From an uncultured Bacilli bacterium (GTDB lineage: Bacteria > Bacillota_I > Bacilli_A > RF39 > UBA660): a stretch of 64,000 bases of DNA. The position numbers and the translations under genes were made by a program. Of this stretch, positions 1 through 8,777 are shown piece by piece. The stretch spans positions 12,271-76,270 of the forward strand of contig CAKPDJ010000001.1 of NCBI GenBank assembly GCA_934148875.1, written 5' to 3'. Position 1 is the first letter of the stretch, and every line of letters starts with the position of its first letter. Under the pieces are notes generated by a model, which saw only the letters and a program-made list of their open reading frames with translations, did no database searches and was not told the DNA's origin.

Positions 1-236
1 AAGTTATTTTCATTTAATTTGTAAACATTTTCACCATCTATGATAATTTCACCACTAGTTGGATGATCAACACCACCAAGTAAGTGAAGTAATGTACTTT
101 TACCACTACCTGATGCACCAACTATAGCTACAAATTCTCCTTTCTCTACGGAAAAGCTAACATTATCTAGAGCTTTTACTAAGGTGTTGCCTTTTCCATA
201 AGTTTTGCATAAGTTTTTAACTTTTAAAATTTCCAT
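1..236 (-). CDS. ABC transporter ATP-binding protein, BceA/MacB type, N-terminal part (runs off the window)
   Basis: The first 78 codons are present; the rest lies beyond base 1. The reading starts MEILKVKNLCKTYGKG and contains an intact Walker A, GASGSGKSTLLH, at about residues 40-51, followed by GGVDHPTSGEI, the signature spacing of the LolD/MacB/BceA family of ATPases that pair with FtsX-like permeases. The start at 236 is preceded by a strong AAGGAGGA ribosome site. It directly follows a response regulator and an intramembrane-sensing kinase on the same strand, the classical arrangement of BceRS-BceAB peptide-antibiotic resistance modules; by analogy it would power removal of a cell-wall-active peptide. 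The permease should lie just outside the window. The family is sure; the bacitracin-type role is inference. Confidence 0.85.
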   Translation of the reverse strand, partial: MEILKVKNLCKTYGKGNTLVKALDNVSFSVEKGEFVAIVGASGSGKSTLLHLLGGVDHPTSGEIIIDGENVYKLNENN

Positions 237-311
237 AATTTCCTCCTTGCACCATTAAGTATAGTTATTTTCTATTACTAATAAGTGACTTTTTTTCTTA
301 CAAATTAGTCA

Positions 312-1316
312 CTATATATTTTGTTTATAGAATTTAATATTAAAGATAGTGCCATTTTTAGTAGAAGTAGCTTTAATTTCACCCTTCTCTAAATTAATTA
401 CTTTTTTAGCCATATTTAATCCTATGCCAATACTTTCTTTATTACTTTTTCCTTTGTAGAAACGTTCAAAAATATGGGGTAAATCTTTTGAATCAATTCC
501 TTCGCCATTATCAATTATTTCAATTTCAGTATAGATTGGAGTATCATTACTACGAATAGTAATAGTCCCATTTTCTTTGGTGTGTTCATAGGCATTTTTT
601 AAAATATTTATAAAAGCTTCAGTAGTCCAGTTTAAATCAATGTTAATGATAGTTTTTGGGTCATACTCTAAAATTAGATGTTGATTTTTTAATTCAATGG
701 GAATTTCTAATGGCTCTAGAACTTTTTTAAATAAAATATCTAGACTTATATTAGTAGTTTTAATTTTTTCACTACCACTATCTAAGCGTGACATTTTTAA
801 AAGTGTTGTTACTAACCATTCAATTCTTTCTAGTTCTCTACGATTTTTAAGTAAAAACTCTTGTTTCTTGTCGGGAGTTATTTTTTTATCTGAAATTAAA
901 ACATCATTTATTACATACATACTAGTAAGTGGTGTTTTTAATTGATGTGAAATATCGGATAGTACTTCTTCTAAATATTTTTTATCTTTTTGACTTAAAT
1001 CTGACTGTTCTTTTAATTTAACAGTCATTTTATAAATATCATTTTTTAAATTACTTAAATCTCCTTCTTCGTAATCTCTAATATCTAGTGAGTAATTATT
1101 ATTTAAAATATTGTTCATATATTGGGATAACTTTTTAATTCTATTTGATTGTTTATATAGATATATCCAAATTACTATATAACTAATTAGTAGTGATAAA
1201 ATAAGTAGTAATAAAGTTTTTGTTGGTAGTGACAATACTTTTACTAAACTAATACTTATCAGAAAAATTATTAACTGGATAGTAAATAACTTCTTGTTTT
1301 GATTATCTCTAAGCAT
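312..1316 (-). CDS. Sensor histidine kinase, intramembrane-sensing (BceS-like)
   Basis: Two N-terminal membrane helices (about residues 12-30 and 35-55) are separated by only a few residues, so there is no extracellular sensor domain; this is the hallmark of intramembrane-sensing kinases that take their signal from a partner ABC transporter. The dimerisation helix carries SDISHQLKTPL with the phospho-acceptor His near residue 124, followed by the N box (NILKNAYEHT) and G boxes (DNGEGID, GIGLNMAKK). In-frame GTG/ATG codons exist at 1325 and 1322; ATG at 1316 has the best spacing from AGGTG. The reading overlaps the end of the upstream response-regulator gene, so the two are translationally coupled. 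About 334 residues, normal for BceS-type kinases. Confidence 0.9.
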   Translation of the reverse strand: MLRDNQNKKLFTIQLIIFLISISLVKVLSLPTKTLLLLILSLLISYIVIWIYLYKQSNRIKKLSQYMNNILNNNYSLDIRDYEEGDLSNLKNDIYKMTVKLKEQSDLSQKDKKYLEEVLSDISHQLKTPLTSMYVINDVLISDKKITPDKKQEFLLKNRRELERIEWLVTTLLKMSRLDSGSEKIKTTNISLDILFKKVLEPLEIPIELKNQHLILEYDPKTIINIDLNWTTEAFINILKNAYEHTKENGTITIRSNDTPIYTEIEIIDNGEGIDSKDLPHIFERFYKGKSNKESIGIGLNMAKKVINLEKGEIKATSTKNGTIFNIKFYKQNI

Positions 1317-1986
1317 TATCATCACCTAGTTTATATCCTAAACCTCTTACTGTTACTATTATTTTAGGATCCGTAGGGTCATCTTCTAGTTTTTCTCTTA
1401 TTCTTTTAATATAAACAGTTAGAGTATTATCATTTACGTATTCTTCATTAACATCCCAAATGTCTGCTAATATTTTTTCTCTAGTAAAAACAACATTAGG
1501 ATTTAGAAAGAAAGTTAAGACTATTTTATATTCTAGTGCTGTTAGAAAAACATCTTTATTATCTTTTAGTACTCTAGCACCATTTAAGTCTACTGTTATA
1601 TTTTTAAAGTGAATAATATTAGTTTCTTTACCTTTTTTTCTTAGGGCATTATTTATTCTAGAAATTAATTCTCTAGCTTTAAAAGGTTTGGTTACATAAT
1701 CATCAGCACCCATGTCTAAACCCATAACGATTGATGTTTCTAAGTCATTCGCTGTTAGAAATATGATAGGAATATCTTTTATTTTTTTCATTTCTTTGAA
1801 TAAATCAAAACCATTATAATCTGGTAAATTAATATCTAATAGGCAGATTGAAATATTATTATCCTGATAGTATTTTAAGGCATCTTTACCGTTATCAGTT
1901 TCTATTACTTCAAAATTTTCCTGTTCTAAATAATACTTTAAACCAGTACGAATTGCTTCATCATCTTCAATCATTAGTATTTTCAT
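1309..1986 (-). CDS. OmpR-family response regulator (BceR-like)
   Basis: A 225-residue protein with an N-terminal receiver domain (acidic pocket EDD at residues 7-9, phospho-acceptor Asp51 in LLDINLPD, conserved Lys100 in VTKPF) and a C-terminal winged-helix DNA-binding domain ending in the typical VRGLGYKL. It partners the kinase encoded immediately downstream and presumably activates the ABC transporter genes that follow. The start at 1986 has an AAGGAGGGG ribosome site. A terminator for rlmH lies between this gene and its upstream neighbour, so the sensor-regulator-transporter unit is probably transcribed from its own promoter in 1990-2050. Confidence 0.93.
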   Translation of the reverse strand: MKILMIEDDEAIRTGLKYYLEQENFEVIETDNGKDALKYYQDNNISICLLDINLPDYNGFDLFKEMKKIKDIPIIFLTANDLETSIVMGLDMGADDYVTKPFKARELISRINNALRKKGKETNIIHFKNITVDLNGARVLKDNKDVFLTALEYKIVLTFFLNPNVVFTREKILADIWDVNEEYVNDNTLTVYIKRIREKLEDDPTDPKIIVTVRGLGYKLGDDNA

Positions 1987-2050
1987 AGTATCCCCTCCTT
2001 TTTTTATTATACACTATTATTGTTGAGTATTTTATGACAAAATAGTAAGA

Positions 2051-2075
2051 AAAAAATACCATATTACTTATGGTA
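2051..2075 (-). terminator. Rho-independent terminator of rlmH
   Basis: Stem TACCATA (2057-2063) pairs with TATGGTA (2069-2075) across a five-base loop and is followed on the minus strand by a run of six T (2051-2056). The stem overlaps the rlmH stop codon. Confidence 0.8.
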
Positions 2076-2519
2076 CTTTTCATTGTTTAATATTTTATAA
2101 CTACGAAATAACTGTTCTAATAGTAAAATTCTAAATAATTGATGAGGAAATGTCATCTTAGAAAACGATAGTTTGAAATTTGATTTAGCTTTTATATCAG
2201 GATGAATTCCATACGAACCGCCGATTAGAAAAGTTATATTACTGTTAGTAATTAAGGTTTTATCTATTTTATCAGCTAGTTCAATTGATGATAATTCTTT
2301 TCCTTCTATTTCTAAAGTAATTAAATAATCTTTACTATTAAGATGTTTTTCAATTAGTTCTTTTTCTTTTTCTAGAGCAATAGTTTCAACATCAATAGTA
2401 GAATCTTGTAGTTCTATTAGTTCAATATTTGTGTATTTTTTTAATCTTTTTAAATATTCCTGTTCTGCTTCTTTTAAATAGGTTTCTTTTAATTTACCTA
2501 TACATATTATTTTTATCAT
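2064..2519 (-). CDS. rlmH: 23S rRNA (pseudouridine1915-N3)-methyltransferase RlmH
   Basis: RlmH is a small SPOUT-class methyltransferase that methylates pseudouridine 1915 in helix 69 of 23S rRNA on assembled ribosomes, using S-adenosylmethionine. The 151-residue product begins MIKIICIGKLKETY and has the knotted SAM-binding segment FLIGGSYGIHPDI at about residues 96-108, LSFSKMTFPHQLFR after it, and ends in YHK as the family does. It follows walJ by one base (stop at 2521, start at 2519), with its ribosome site inside the end of walJ. The walJ-rlmH pair is conserved near the origin in Bacilli. Confidence 0.95.
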   Translation of the reverse strand: MIKIICIGKLKETYLKEAEQEYLKRLKKYTNIELIELQDSTIDVETIALEKEKELIEKHLNSKDYLITLEIEGKELSSIELADKIDKTLITNSNITFLIGGSYGIHPDIKAKSNFKLSFSKMTFPHQLFRILLLEQLFRSYKILNNEKYHK

Positions 2520-2520
2520 G

Positions 2521-3279
2521 TTAAACCTCTATTTCATCAAGTGGTTCATATTGTTTGGCTAGGGTAATTGGCTTGTATATATTATTTTCAGCGAGTAAGT
2601 CTTTGGTAGTATTTAAAGCTAATTCTTCGGTATTATTGTTTTCACTAATGTGAGCAAGAATAATCTGTTTAGTATTATTGCCTACTGTTTCTAGTAAATA
2701 TTCTGCTGTTGCGTGGTTTGAAAGGTGACCTTTATCACTAATAACTCTTTGCTTTAGAATGTATGGATATGGTCCTTCCATCACCATTTCTTCATCATGA
2801 TTACTTTCAATTATATATAAATCTCTATTTTTCATTAATGGAATATATTTACGATTGATATAACCAGTATCAGTAAGATAAACTAAGGAATGATTATTGT
2901 GTTCTATCACAAAACCTACTCCTTCAACATCATGGGATATTCTAATTAAATTAATAGTTAAGTCCTCTAATATTAAAGGATTAGTATATAAATGAAGATT
3001 ATTTTCGGGTATTTTTTTTACTAATTCTGGTTCCATTTCTTCTAGCATGTAAACTTTTAAATTAGTCTTTTTTACTAGTGATGGTAACCCTTTTATATGA
3101 TCACTATGGGTATGGGTAATTAGGATGGCATCTATACTTTGTGGTTCTAAATTTATTTTTTCTAATTCACTAGCTAGCTGTTGATAACCAATTCCCATAT
3201 CTATTAGAATTTTAATTTTGTCTGTTTGAATTAGAGTACAGTTACCTTTAGAACCACTTGCTATTACTTTTACTTTCAT
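2521..3279 (-). CDS. walJ: WalJ/YycJ-type metallo-beta-lactamase-fold hydrolase
   Basis: A 252-residue metallo-beta-lactamase-fold protein. The metal-binding motif THTHSDH is at residues 55-61, and GSKGNC near the N-terminus is typical of the WalJ (YycJ) branch. In Bacilli this protein is encoded with the WalRK cell-wall regulon and has been linked to nuclease-like activity and coordination of wall metabolism with division; its exact substrate is unsettled. Here no WalRK genes adjoin it: it sits between an M23 peptidase gene, whose stop codon overlaps its start by one base (TAATG), and rlmH. Translational coupling on both sides indicates one operon. Confidence 0.92.
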   Translation of the reverse strand: MKVKVIASGSKGNCTLIQTDKIKILIDMGIGYQQLASELEKINLEPQSIDAILITHTHSDHIKGLPSLVKKTNLKVYMLEEMEPELVKKIPENNLHLYTNPLILEDLTINLIRISHDVEGVGFVIEHNNHSLVYLTDTGYINRKYIPLMKNRDLYIIESNHDEEMVMEGPYPYILKQRVISDKGHLSNHATAEYLLETVGNNTKQIILAHISENNNTEELALNTTKDLLAENNIYKPITLAKQYEPLDEIEV

Positions 3280-4820
3280 TAGTAGAATGTATACGGATTT
3301 ACCGCATAACTTCCTGAACGGAAAGGATAACCACGGTATACACCAAAGTGTAAGTGAACGCCTGTTGCAAATCCAGTTTTACCCATTGTACCAATTTGAT
3401 CTCCTGCCATGACAACATCTCCTACTTGTTTAGTTCTTGATGCCATATGAGCATAAGCAGTATAATACCCGTTACTATGTTTTATAAATATATAATTACC
3501 GTTGTAATCATTATATGATGATTCTACAACTATACCATTGTTGGCAGCTTTAATTACATCTCTGTAACTACCACCTATATCTAAACCATCATGGTGTTTT
3601 CCCCAACGCCATGAGAATGGACTATTAATAGTAGTAGATTTTGTTGGCCAAACCCAACTACCAATACCTACTGGTACATCAGGGTCATATCCCCAATGTG
3701 TTACTTCATAACGTTTTGTACCTCTGACTATAATTTTGTTTATAGCTGGTGATAACTCTACTTCACTAACTGGTAAAGTATCCTGAATTTCACCATTTTT
3801 TAAAGTTATTTTCTTTGTTACTAGAGCTAGTCCATCTTGACCATCTTGTTCAACTTTTTCGGTTCCAACATATTGAGTATTATCATCTTTATAAATTACT
3901 TCCATCTTTTTTGTTTCTTTAGAAACAGTATGTTTTACTTCAACTAAATCGAATTGAGGGTTGATTAGTCCTAGTTTAACAACTTGTCCTGGATATAATA
4001 AATCTTTATCTGTTTTGAAATTGCTGTTAGCTATTAAAAATTCTTCTGTTGATAATTTATTATTATTAGAAATTTCTTCTATGGTGTCACCCGCTTGAAC
4101 AATATATGTTGCTTGATCCTCTGTTGTACCAAATAATAAAAACTTACTTAAATTTTCTGTTGTTTGATATATGGTAGCACCAGCTGGTATACGTTCTTTA
4201 GTAATCGTTACTGTATTTTCAATATACAATTTTTCAATTAAACTACCTGTTTCATTTTCCTCTAATTGTTTTTGAGTACCATTTAGGTAGGAATTATAGG
4301 AATCACTATCCACAAAAGCTGTGATAGTTTTATTAACAGAATTAGTAAATACTTCTTTATCTAAAACGTATAAAACTATATCATCTGTTTTTACTGTTCC
4401 TTCTTCTGTTACTTTCTCAATACCATTTATTTTTATTTTATAACCATCAATAGTAAATGAAGACTCACCCATTATTTTTTCAATTTTATTATAGGTTTCT
4501 TCTATTGTTGATACCTTTTCATTATAAGTAATTTCTTTTACTATATCTAAGTCATTTGGAGCATAAACTTTGCTGACATTATATTTTTCTTTAAGTAACT
4601 GTTGCTTATTATCAATATAGTCTTCAAGTTCCTTTTTAGATTCAATAACTCCTATTGATTTTCCAGCTAGGTAAACCCTATATAGTTGTCTAGGATTATT
4701 CCTATTTTCACTAAATCCTAATATTTTAGCAGAAACTGTATTAGGATTACTACTAATTATTAGAATGAGGCATGATACTAGAAAAGCAAGTACTGTTATT
4801 AAAATTTGCTTTTTATTCAT
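3279..4820 (-). CDS. Secreted LysM-G5-M23 murein endopeptidase
   Basis: An exported cell-wall hydrolase of 513 residues. Starting at ATG 4820 there is a signal or anchor helix (about residues 5-25), a long N-terminal region, a LysM peptidoglycan-binding domain (about 237-285, TYIVQAGDTIEEIS), a G5 domain (about 295-370) and a C-terminal M23 peptidase domain with the zinc ligands in HHDGLDI and HLHFGV. M23 enzymes cut peptide cross-bridges of peptidoglycan. ATG 4820 is preferred over GTG 4829 because AAGGGTG lies six bases upstream; it overlaps the end of dnaB by eight bases. The neighbour walJ, also tied to wall homeostasis, supports a cell-envelope operon. Confidence 0.92.
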   Translation of the reverse strand: MNKKQILITVLAFLVSCLILIISSNPNTVSAKILGFSENRNNPRQLYRVYLAGKSIGVIESKKELEDYIDNKQQLLKEKYNVSKVYAPNDLDIVKEITYNEKVSTIEETYNKIEKIMGESSFTIDGYKIKINGIEKVTEEGTVKTDDIVLYVLDKEVFTNSVNKTITAFVDSDSYNSYLNGTQKQLEENETGSLIEKLYIENTVTITKERIPAGATIYQTTENLSKFLLFGTTEDQATYIVQAGDTIEEISNNNKLSTEEFLIANSNFKTDKDLLYPGQVVKLGLINPQFDLVEVKHTVSKETKKMEVIYKDDNTQYVGTEKVEQDGQDGLALVTKKITLKNGEIQDTLPVSEVELSPAINKIIVRGTKRYEVTHWGYDPDVPVGIGSWVWPTKSTTINSPFSWRWGKHHDGLDIGGSYRDVIKAANNGIVVESSYNDYNGNYIFIKHSNGYYTAYAHMASRTKQVGDVVMAGDQIGTMGKTGFATGVHLHFGVYRGYPFRSGSYAVNPYTFY

Positions 4821-6174
4821 TGTTTTCACCCTTATTATCTTTCATAAAATTTAGGAAGGTACTGGTACTCTTTCTAAATAGTAAATCTATTTTTCCGGTT
4901 GGTCCATTACGGTGTTTTCCTATTATTAATTCACTTAGGCTTGGGTCAGGGGCTTCGCCTATTTCTTTTGCTGTTTGATAATAGTCATCTCTATATAGTA
5001 GAGCAACTATATCGGCATCTTGTTCAATTGATCCTGATTCACGTAAATCGCTCATTTTTGGTCTTTTATCTTCTCTTTGTTCAACACCACGTGATAACTG
5101 AGCTAAGGCTATTACAGGAATTTTTAATTCCATTGCCATTTTCTTTAAACTTCTTGAAATATCGGTTATTTCGGCTTGACGATTATTTCCATAATTACCA
5201 CCCATAGTTAATAACTGTAAGTGGTCTATTATTACTAAGTCTAATCCACTTTCACCGGTTGCTAAACGACGACATTTTGACTTTATATCACCAACAGTTA
5301 CACCAGCATCATCTGATATAAATAATTTGGCACCAGCAAGTTGGCTTTTAGCTTCAGTAATTCTTTTCCAATCTTCGTTAACTATATTACCACTAGTTAG
5401 TTTAGTTCCTTCTATTTGTCCAAGGGAAGAAATCATACGGGCAGCTAATTGCTCAGCACCCATTTCTAGTGAAAAGATAGCTACTGTTTTATCAGTATGG
5501 GTAGTTACATAGGTAGCTAAATTTAGAGCAAAGGCAGTTTTACCCATGGCTGGACGAGCTGCTAGAATTATTAATTGATTTTCGTGAAGTCCTGAAGTTA
5601 GTTTATCAAATTCATACCATCCTGTTGGAATACCGGTTATTTCACCTTTTGAAGTAGCCAGTTTCTCTAAATTAGTTTGAACCTCATTTAGGATTTCTTG
5701 AATTGACTTAAACTCTGATGAACGTCTATTTCTAATAATGCCTACAATCTTACTTTCAACTTGGTCTAATATATCTGAAACCTCACCCTCATGTTCATAA
5801 GCAAGTGTAGCTATTTCAGTTGAGGTATCAATTACACTTCGTAACATATAGTTATCTTCTACTATTTTTATATAATATTCTACATTAGCAGCCGTTGGCA
5901 CCATACTTATTAGTTCAGTTAAATATTCTACTCCACCAGCATCATTCAATTTATTAGATTGATTTAATTCAGCTGTGATAGTAGTCATATCAATTGGTAC
6001 TTTTTTATTATGTAAATCAACAATAGCTTGGAAAATTATTTGGTGTTTGTCTAAATAAAACGACTTGGCAAATAATTTATCGGTAGCTTTTTCGATTGCT
6101 AATGGGGATAAAAACATTGCTCCTAGTACAGATTGCTCTGCAACTATATCATTAGGAATTGTTTTTACTGCCAT
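4813..6174 (-). CDS. dnaB: Replicative DNA helicase DnaB
   Basis: Hexameric 5'-3' helicase that unwinds DNA at the fork (DnaC in B. subtilis naming). The 453-residue protein has the N-terminal primase-interacting domain (about 1-105), a linker, and a RecA-like C-terminal domain with Walker A ARPAMGKTAF, Walker B LVIIDHLQLL and the DLRESGSIEQDADIV segment. No intein is present. It lies directly downstream of rplI, as in Bacilli. Confidence 0.97.
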   Translation of the reverse strand: MAVKTIPNDIVAEQSVLGAMFLSPLAIEKATDKLFAKSFYLDKHQIIFQAIVDLHNKKVPIDMTTITAELNQSNKLNDAGGVEYLTELISMVPTAANVEYYIKIVEDNYMLRSVIDTSTEIATLAYEHEGEVSDILDQVESKIVGIIRNRRSSEFKSIQEILNEVQTNLEKLATSKGEITGIPTGWYEFDKLTSGLHENQLIILAARPAMGKTAFALNLATYVTTHTDKTVAIFSLEMGAEQLAARMISSLGQIEGTKLTSGNIVNEDWKRITEAKSQLAGAKLFISDDAGVTVGDIKSKCRRLATGESGLDLVIIDHLQLLTMGGNYGNNRQAEITDISRSLKKMAMELKIPVIALAQLSRGVEQREDKRPKMSDLRESGSIEQDADIVALLYRDDYYQTAKEIGEAPDPSLSELIIGKHRNGPTGKIDLLFRKSTSTFLNFMKDNKGENNE

Positions 6175-6187
6175 GGTATCACCTACT

Positions 6188-6628
6188 TTACTTTACTAAT
6201 TGAACTTTTAATTCAGCCTTTACTTCTTTATATAGAGTGACTAATACTTTGTGAAATCCTAATGATTGAAGTGATGTAACCAACTCTATTTGTTTCTTAT
6301 CTATTTTGTATCCTTTTTTTAATAATTCTTCTTTTATTTGCTTAGGACTTATACTACCAAAGACCTTATCTTTGTCTCCAGTCTTAACTTTAAATACTAA
6401 AGTCAATTTTTCTAATTCTTGTTTTAATGTTTCAGCTTCTTTAGTTAATATTAATTCTTCTTCTTTTTTAGCATCATTTTCTTTTTTGACATTTTCCATG
6501 TTTTTTTCTGTTACTTGAATAGCATAACCATTTTTTATTAAGTAGTTTTGAGCATAACCATCTTTAACTTCTTTAATGTCACCTTTTTTTGCTTGTTTTT
6601 TTAGGTCTTTTACAAATATAACTTTCAT
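6188..6628 (-). CDS. rplI: 50S ribosomal protein L9
   Basis: The 146-residue product begins MKVIFVKDLKKQAKKGDIKEV, the conserved L9 N-terminal domain, followed by the long charged connecting helix and the C-terminal rRNA-binding domain. A ribosome site TAGGAGGG precedes the start. It sits between the DHH phosphodiesterase gene and dnaB, the same place as in B. subtilis (gdpP-rplI-dnaC). Confidence 0.96.
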   Translation of the reverse strand: MKVIFVKDLKKQAKKGDIKEVKDGYAQNYLIKNGYAIQVTEKNMENVKKENDAKKEEELILTKEAETLKQELEKLTLVFKVKTGDKDKVFGSISPKQIKEELLKKGYKIDKKQIELVTSLQSLGFHKVLVTLYKEVKAELKVQLVK

Positions 6629-6638
6629 AATATCCCTC

Positions 6639-7595
6639 CTAATTCAATAATGTTATCAAATATTCTTCTACTTCTTTCAATGTTTTATCTTTAATCTGGG
6701 CAGCTGCATCATAGTTGTCTCCTCCACCACCTAGTTTTTCAGCTAGTGAACCAACATTATATGTTCCATCACTTCTAGCACTTAGTCCTACACCACCATC
6801 AATACGATTACCTATAACAAATGATGCTTCTATTTTATTGAATTGTAGTAATGTGTCTGCTATTTTAGCCAATTCTTCACGTTTATATTTTAGCTGTTCT
6901 GGTGCAACTGATAGTGCATATTTATTGTTTATTACTTTGACTTCAGTAATAACTTTTTGTCTTATTATATAATCTTTAATGTCTTGTTTCAAGAAATATT
7001 GAACTTTTTTAGGATTTGCACCTTGACTAGCTAAATAATAGGCTGCTTTATATGTTTTACTACTTGTTTTAACTACAAAATTATTTGTATCTAGAACAAT
7101 ACCTGCTAATATAAAAGTAGATAATTGCGGATTTATTTTTACATTGAATTTATCTATTAAGTTTGCAACTATTTCACAGGCACTAGAAGCATTTTCATTA
7201 ATAACACGAATACTTTCTTTAATAGTTTGGCTGGTTTCTTGGTGATGGTCTAGTATTATAACCTTATTAAAGTTTTCTAGAATCTTACTATTTTGAAGTA
7301 ACTCTTGCTTATTAGTGTCTACTATAACTAAAATACTTTTATTATAAAGATATTTTGATATTTCAGTACTTGGAATAATATTAATAGTTTTAATTATTTC
7401 TTTTAATACTTTACCAACTGCTGGTTCATGTTTTTTATCATCTATAATTATATAACTTGATTTTTTAAAATTACTAGCTATGGCTGTTACACCAATACAA
7501 GCACCTAGAGCATCTAAATCAAGATTTTTATGAGCTACAATAAAAATATTTTTACTTTTTTTTAATTCTCTTTTTATTTTGCTTTCTATTCTCAT
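6639..7595 (-). CDS. Stand-alone DHH-DHHA1 phosphodiesterase at the GdpP locus
   Basis: A soluble phosphoesterase of about 318 residues. DHH-domain metal motifs are visible in order: HKNLDLDALG near residue 22, IVDTNK, ILDHHQET and GIVLDTNNF; the DHHA1 domain ends with GGGGDNYDAAAQI, the substrate-binding glycine motif. It occupies the position of gdpP (yybT), whose product hydrolyses cyclic di-AMP, but lacks the two membrane helices, PAS and degenerate GGDEF domains of full GdpP. It may hydrolyse cyclic di-AMP or pApA/short oligonucleotides like Pde2/NrnA enzymes. ATG 7595 is preferred to TTG 7607 because GGAG lies six bases before it. Family sure, substrate inferred. Confidence 0.88.
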   Translation of the reverse strand: MRIESKIKRELKKSKNIFIVAHKNLDLDALGACIGVTAIASNFKKSSYIIIDDKKHEPAVGKVLKEIIKTINIIPSTEISKYLYNKSILVIVDTNKQELLQNSKILENFNKVIILDHHQETSQTIKESIRVINENASSACEIVANLIDKFNVKINPQLSTFILAGIVLDTNNFVVKTSSKTYKAAYYLASQGANPKKVQYFLKQDIKDYIIRQKVITEVKVINNKYALSVAPEQLKYKREELAKIADTLLQFNKIEASFVIGNRIDGGVGLSARSDGTYNVGSLAEKLGGGGDNYDAAAQIKDKTLKEVEEYLITLLN

Positions 7596-7692
7596 AACTA
7601 TCTCCAATCCATAAGGTAATTATACTACAAAATAGAGTATCTGTCATTTTTTAATGTATAATTAGAAAAGAAAAAGATGACTATTAGCCATC

Positions 7693-7908
7693 TTATTTAG
7701 TATAAGGTAATAAAGCAATTGCACGAGCACGTTTAATTTGTTCTGCTATATGTCTTTGGTGTTTAGCACAAGCTCCTGTAATTCTTCTAGGTAAGATTTT
7801 ACCTTTATCATTTATATATTTCTTTAAAGTATCTACATCTTTATAGTTAATATCTTTTCCAGTACACATGTAACATACTTTTTTCTTTTTTCTATAAAAT
7901 TCTGCCAT
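7693..7908 (-). CDS. rpsR: 30S ribosomal protein S18
   Basis: A 71-residue basic protein with the S18 core: [23 protein letters not shown] and [12 protein letters not shown]. The N-terminus has a CYMC pair, suggesting the zinc-binding form of S18. Third gene of the rpsF-ssb-rpsR operon; S18 pairs with S6 in the platform of the small subunit. Confidence 0.97.
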   Translation of the reverse strand: MAEFYRKKKKVCYMCTGKDINYKDVDTLKKYINDKGKILPRRITGACAKHQRHIAEQIKRARAIALLPYTK

Positions 7909-7925
7909 TTACTTTTCCTCCTTCT

Positions 7926-8402
7926 TTAGAATGGTAATTCATCATCACTAATCTCAATAGAAGATCCAAAGTCTGCAAATGGATCATTTGATACATCTGT
8001 AGTTGCTGGTTCAGCTGAAGATGCAAAATCATATGGTGTTGCGTTATCATTAAATGCTGGTTGAGCATTTGAACTAGCTCCATTAGATCTTGAACCTAAA
8101 AATTGAACATTATCGGCAACAACTTCTGTTACATATCTCTTTTGTCCATCTTGGCCATCATAACTTCTTGTTTGAATACGACCTTCGATTGCTACTTGAC
8201 TACCTTTAGTTAAATAGTTTTTACAATTCTCAGCTTGTTTTCTCCAAACAACGATATTGATGAAATCTGCTTCTCTTTCTCCACTTTGATTAGTAAATGT
8301 TCTATCAACAGCAATACTAAATGATGCTGTTGGGATATTACTACTAGTATATCTTAGTTCTGGGTCTCTTGTTAATCTTCCGATTAAAATAACTTTATTC
8401 AT
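7926..8402 (-). CDS. ssb: Single-stranded DNA-binding protein SSB
   Basis: SSB coats single-stranded DNA during replication and repair. The 158-residue protein has an OB fold over residues 1-105 (MNKVILIGRLTRDPELRYT, NIVVWRKQAENC), a flexible low-complexity linker, and the acidic partner-recruiting tip DDELPF at the C-terminus. It lies between rpsF and rpsR, the conserved order in Bacilli, with 13- and 17-base gaps, so expression is tied to ribosomal protein synthesis. Confidence 0.97.
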   Translation of the reverse strand: MNKVILIGRLTRDPELRYTSSNIPTASFSIAVDRTFTNQSGEREADFINIVVWRKQAENCKNYLTKGSQVAIEGRIQTRSYDGQDGQKRYVTEVVADNVQFLGSRSNGASSNAQPAFNDNATPYDFASSAEPATTDVSNDPFADFGSSIEISDDELPF

Positions 8403-8415
8403 ATTATTACCTCTC

Positions 8416-8706
8416 TTAGTCTTCTACTCTTACTATTAAGTGACGAAGAATATTTTCATTGATTAATGATAAACGATCAAATTCTTTAGTTGCTGTTAAA
8501 TCTTCAGTCTCAATAGTAAATAAGAAATAATAACCAGTCTTATACTTATTAATTTCATAAGCTAAGTCACGTTGTCCCATCTCTTTTAGTTCTAATACTT
8601 TAGCGTTATTAGATTCTAATACTGATTTCATATCATTAGCTACTTGTTTAATAGCAGTTTCTTCTAAATCAGGTTTTACGATGAACATAATTTCATACTT
8701 TCTCAT
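8416..8706 (-). CDS. rpsF: 30S ribosomal protein S6
   Basis: The 96-residue product begins MRKYEIMFIVKPDLEE and contains YEINKYKTGYYFLF and the LRHLIVRV end of S6. A strong GGAGGTG ribosome site precedes the start. It heads the rpsF-ssb-rpsR operon; the leader (8707-8770) can fold into a bulged hairpin described separately. Confidence 0.96.
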   Translation of the reverse strand: MRKYEIMFIVKPDLEETAIKQVANDMKSVLESNNAKVLELKEMGQRDLAYEINKYKTGYYFLFTIETEDLTATKEFDRLSLINENILRHLIVRVED

Positions 8707-8739
8707 TTTCTACACCTCCTCTTGGTCATTTGGCTATTT

Positions 8740-8768
8740 CTAGCAAGGAGTATTAAAATACTCGCTAG
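8740..8768 (-). promoter_or_regulatory. Structured leader of the rpsF operon (candidate S6:S18 or other autoregulatory element)
   Basis: In the rpsF leader, CTAGC pairs with GCTAG (8740-8744 with 8764-8768) and GAGTATT with AATACTC (8748-8754 with 8757-8763), giving a 12-bp stem with a three-base bulge on one side. A second, smaller hairpin (GCTA-GAAA-TAGC) uses part of the same sequence, so the two are mutually exclusive. The rpsF operon of many bacteria has an S6:S18-binding leader, but the CCG bulge typical of that element was not recognised here. Confidence 0.4.
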
Positions 8769-8777
8769 TAATATATC

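Noticed and set aside
312..1986. The two-component system next to walJ as WalRK.
   Set aside because: The kinase has no extracellular sensor, HAMP or PAS domain, and it is followed by an ABC transporter gene, which indicates the Bce type.
4899..5207. Plus-strand open frame of 102 codons inside dnaB.
   Set aside because: It is antisense to conserved DnaB motifs and has no ribosome site; the other short opposite-strand frames in the window were dismissed for the same reason.
7892..8083. A Leu/Gln/Met-rich open frame of 63 codons overlapping ssb and rpsR.
   Set aside because: It is a shadow of the low-complexity ssb linker read in another frame; ssb has the conserved fold and tail.
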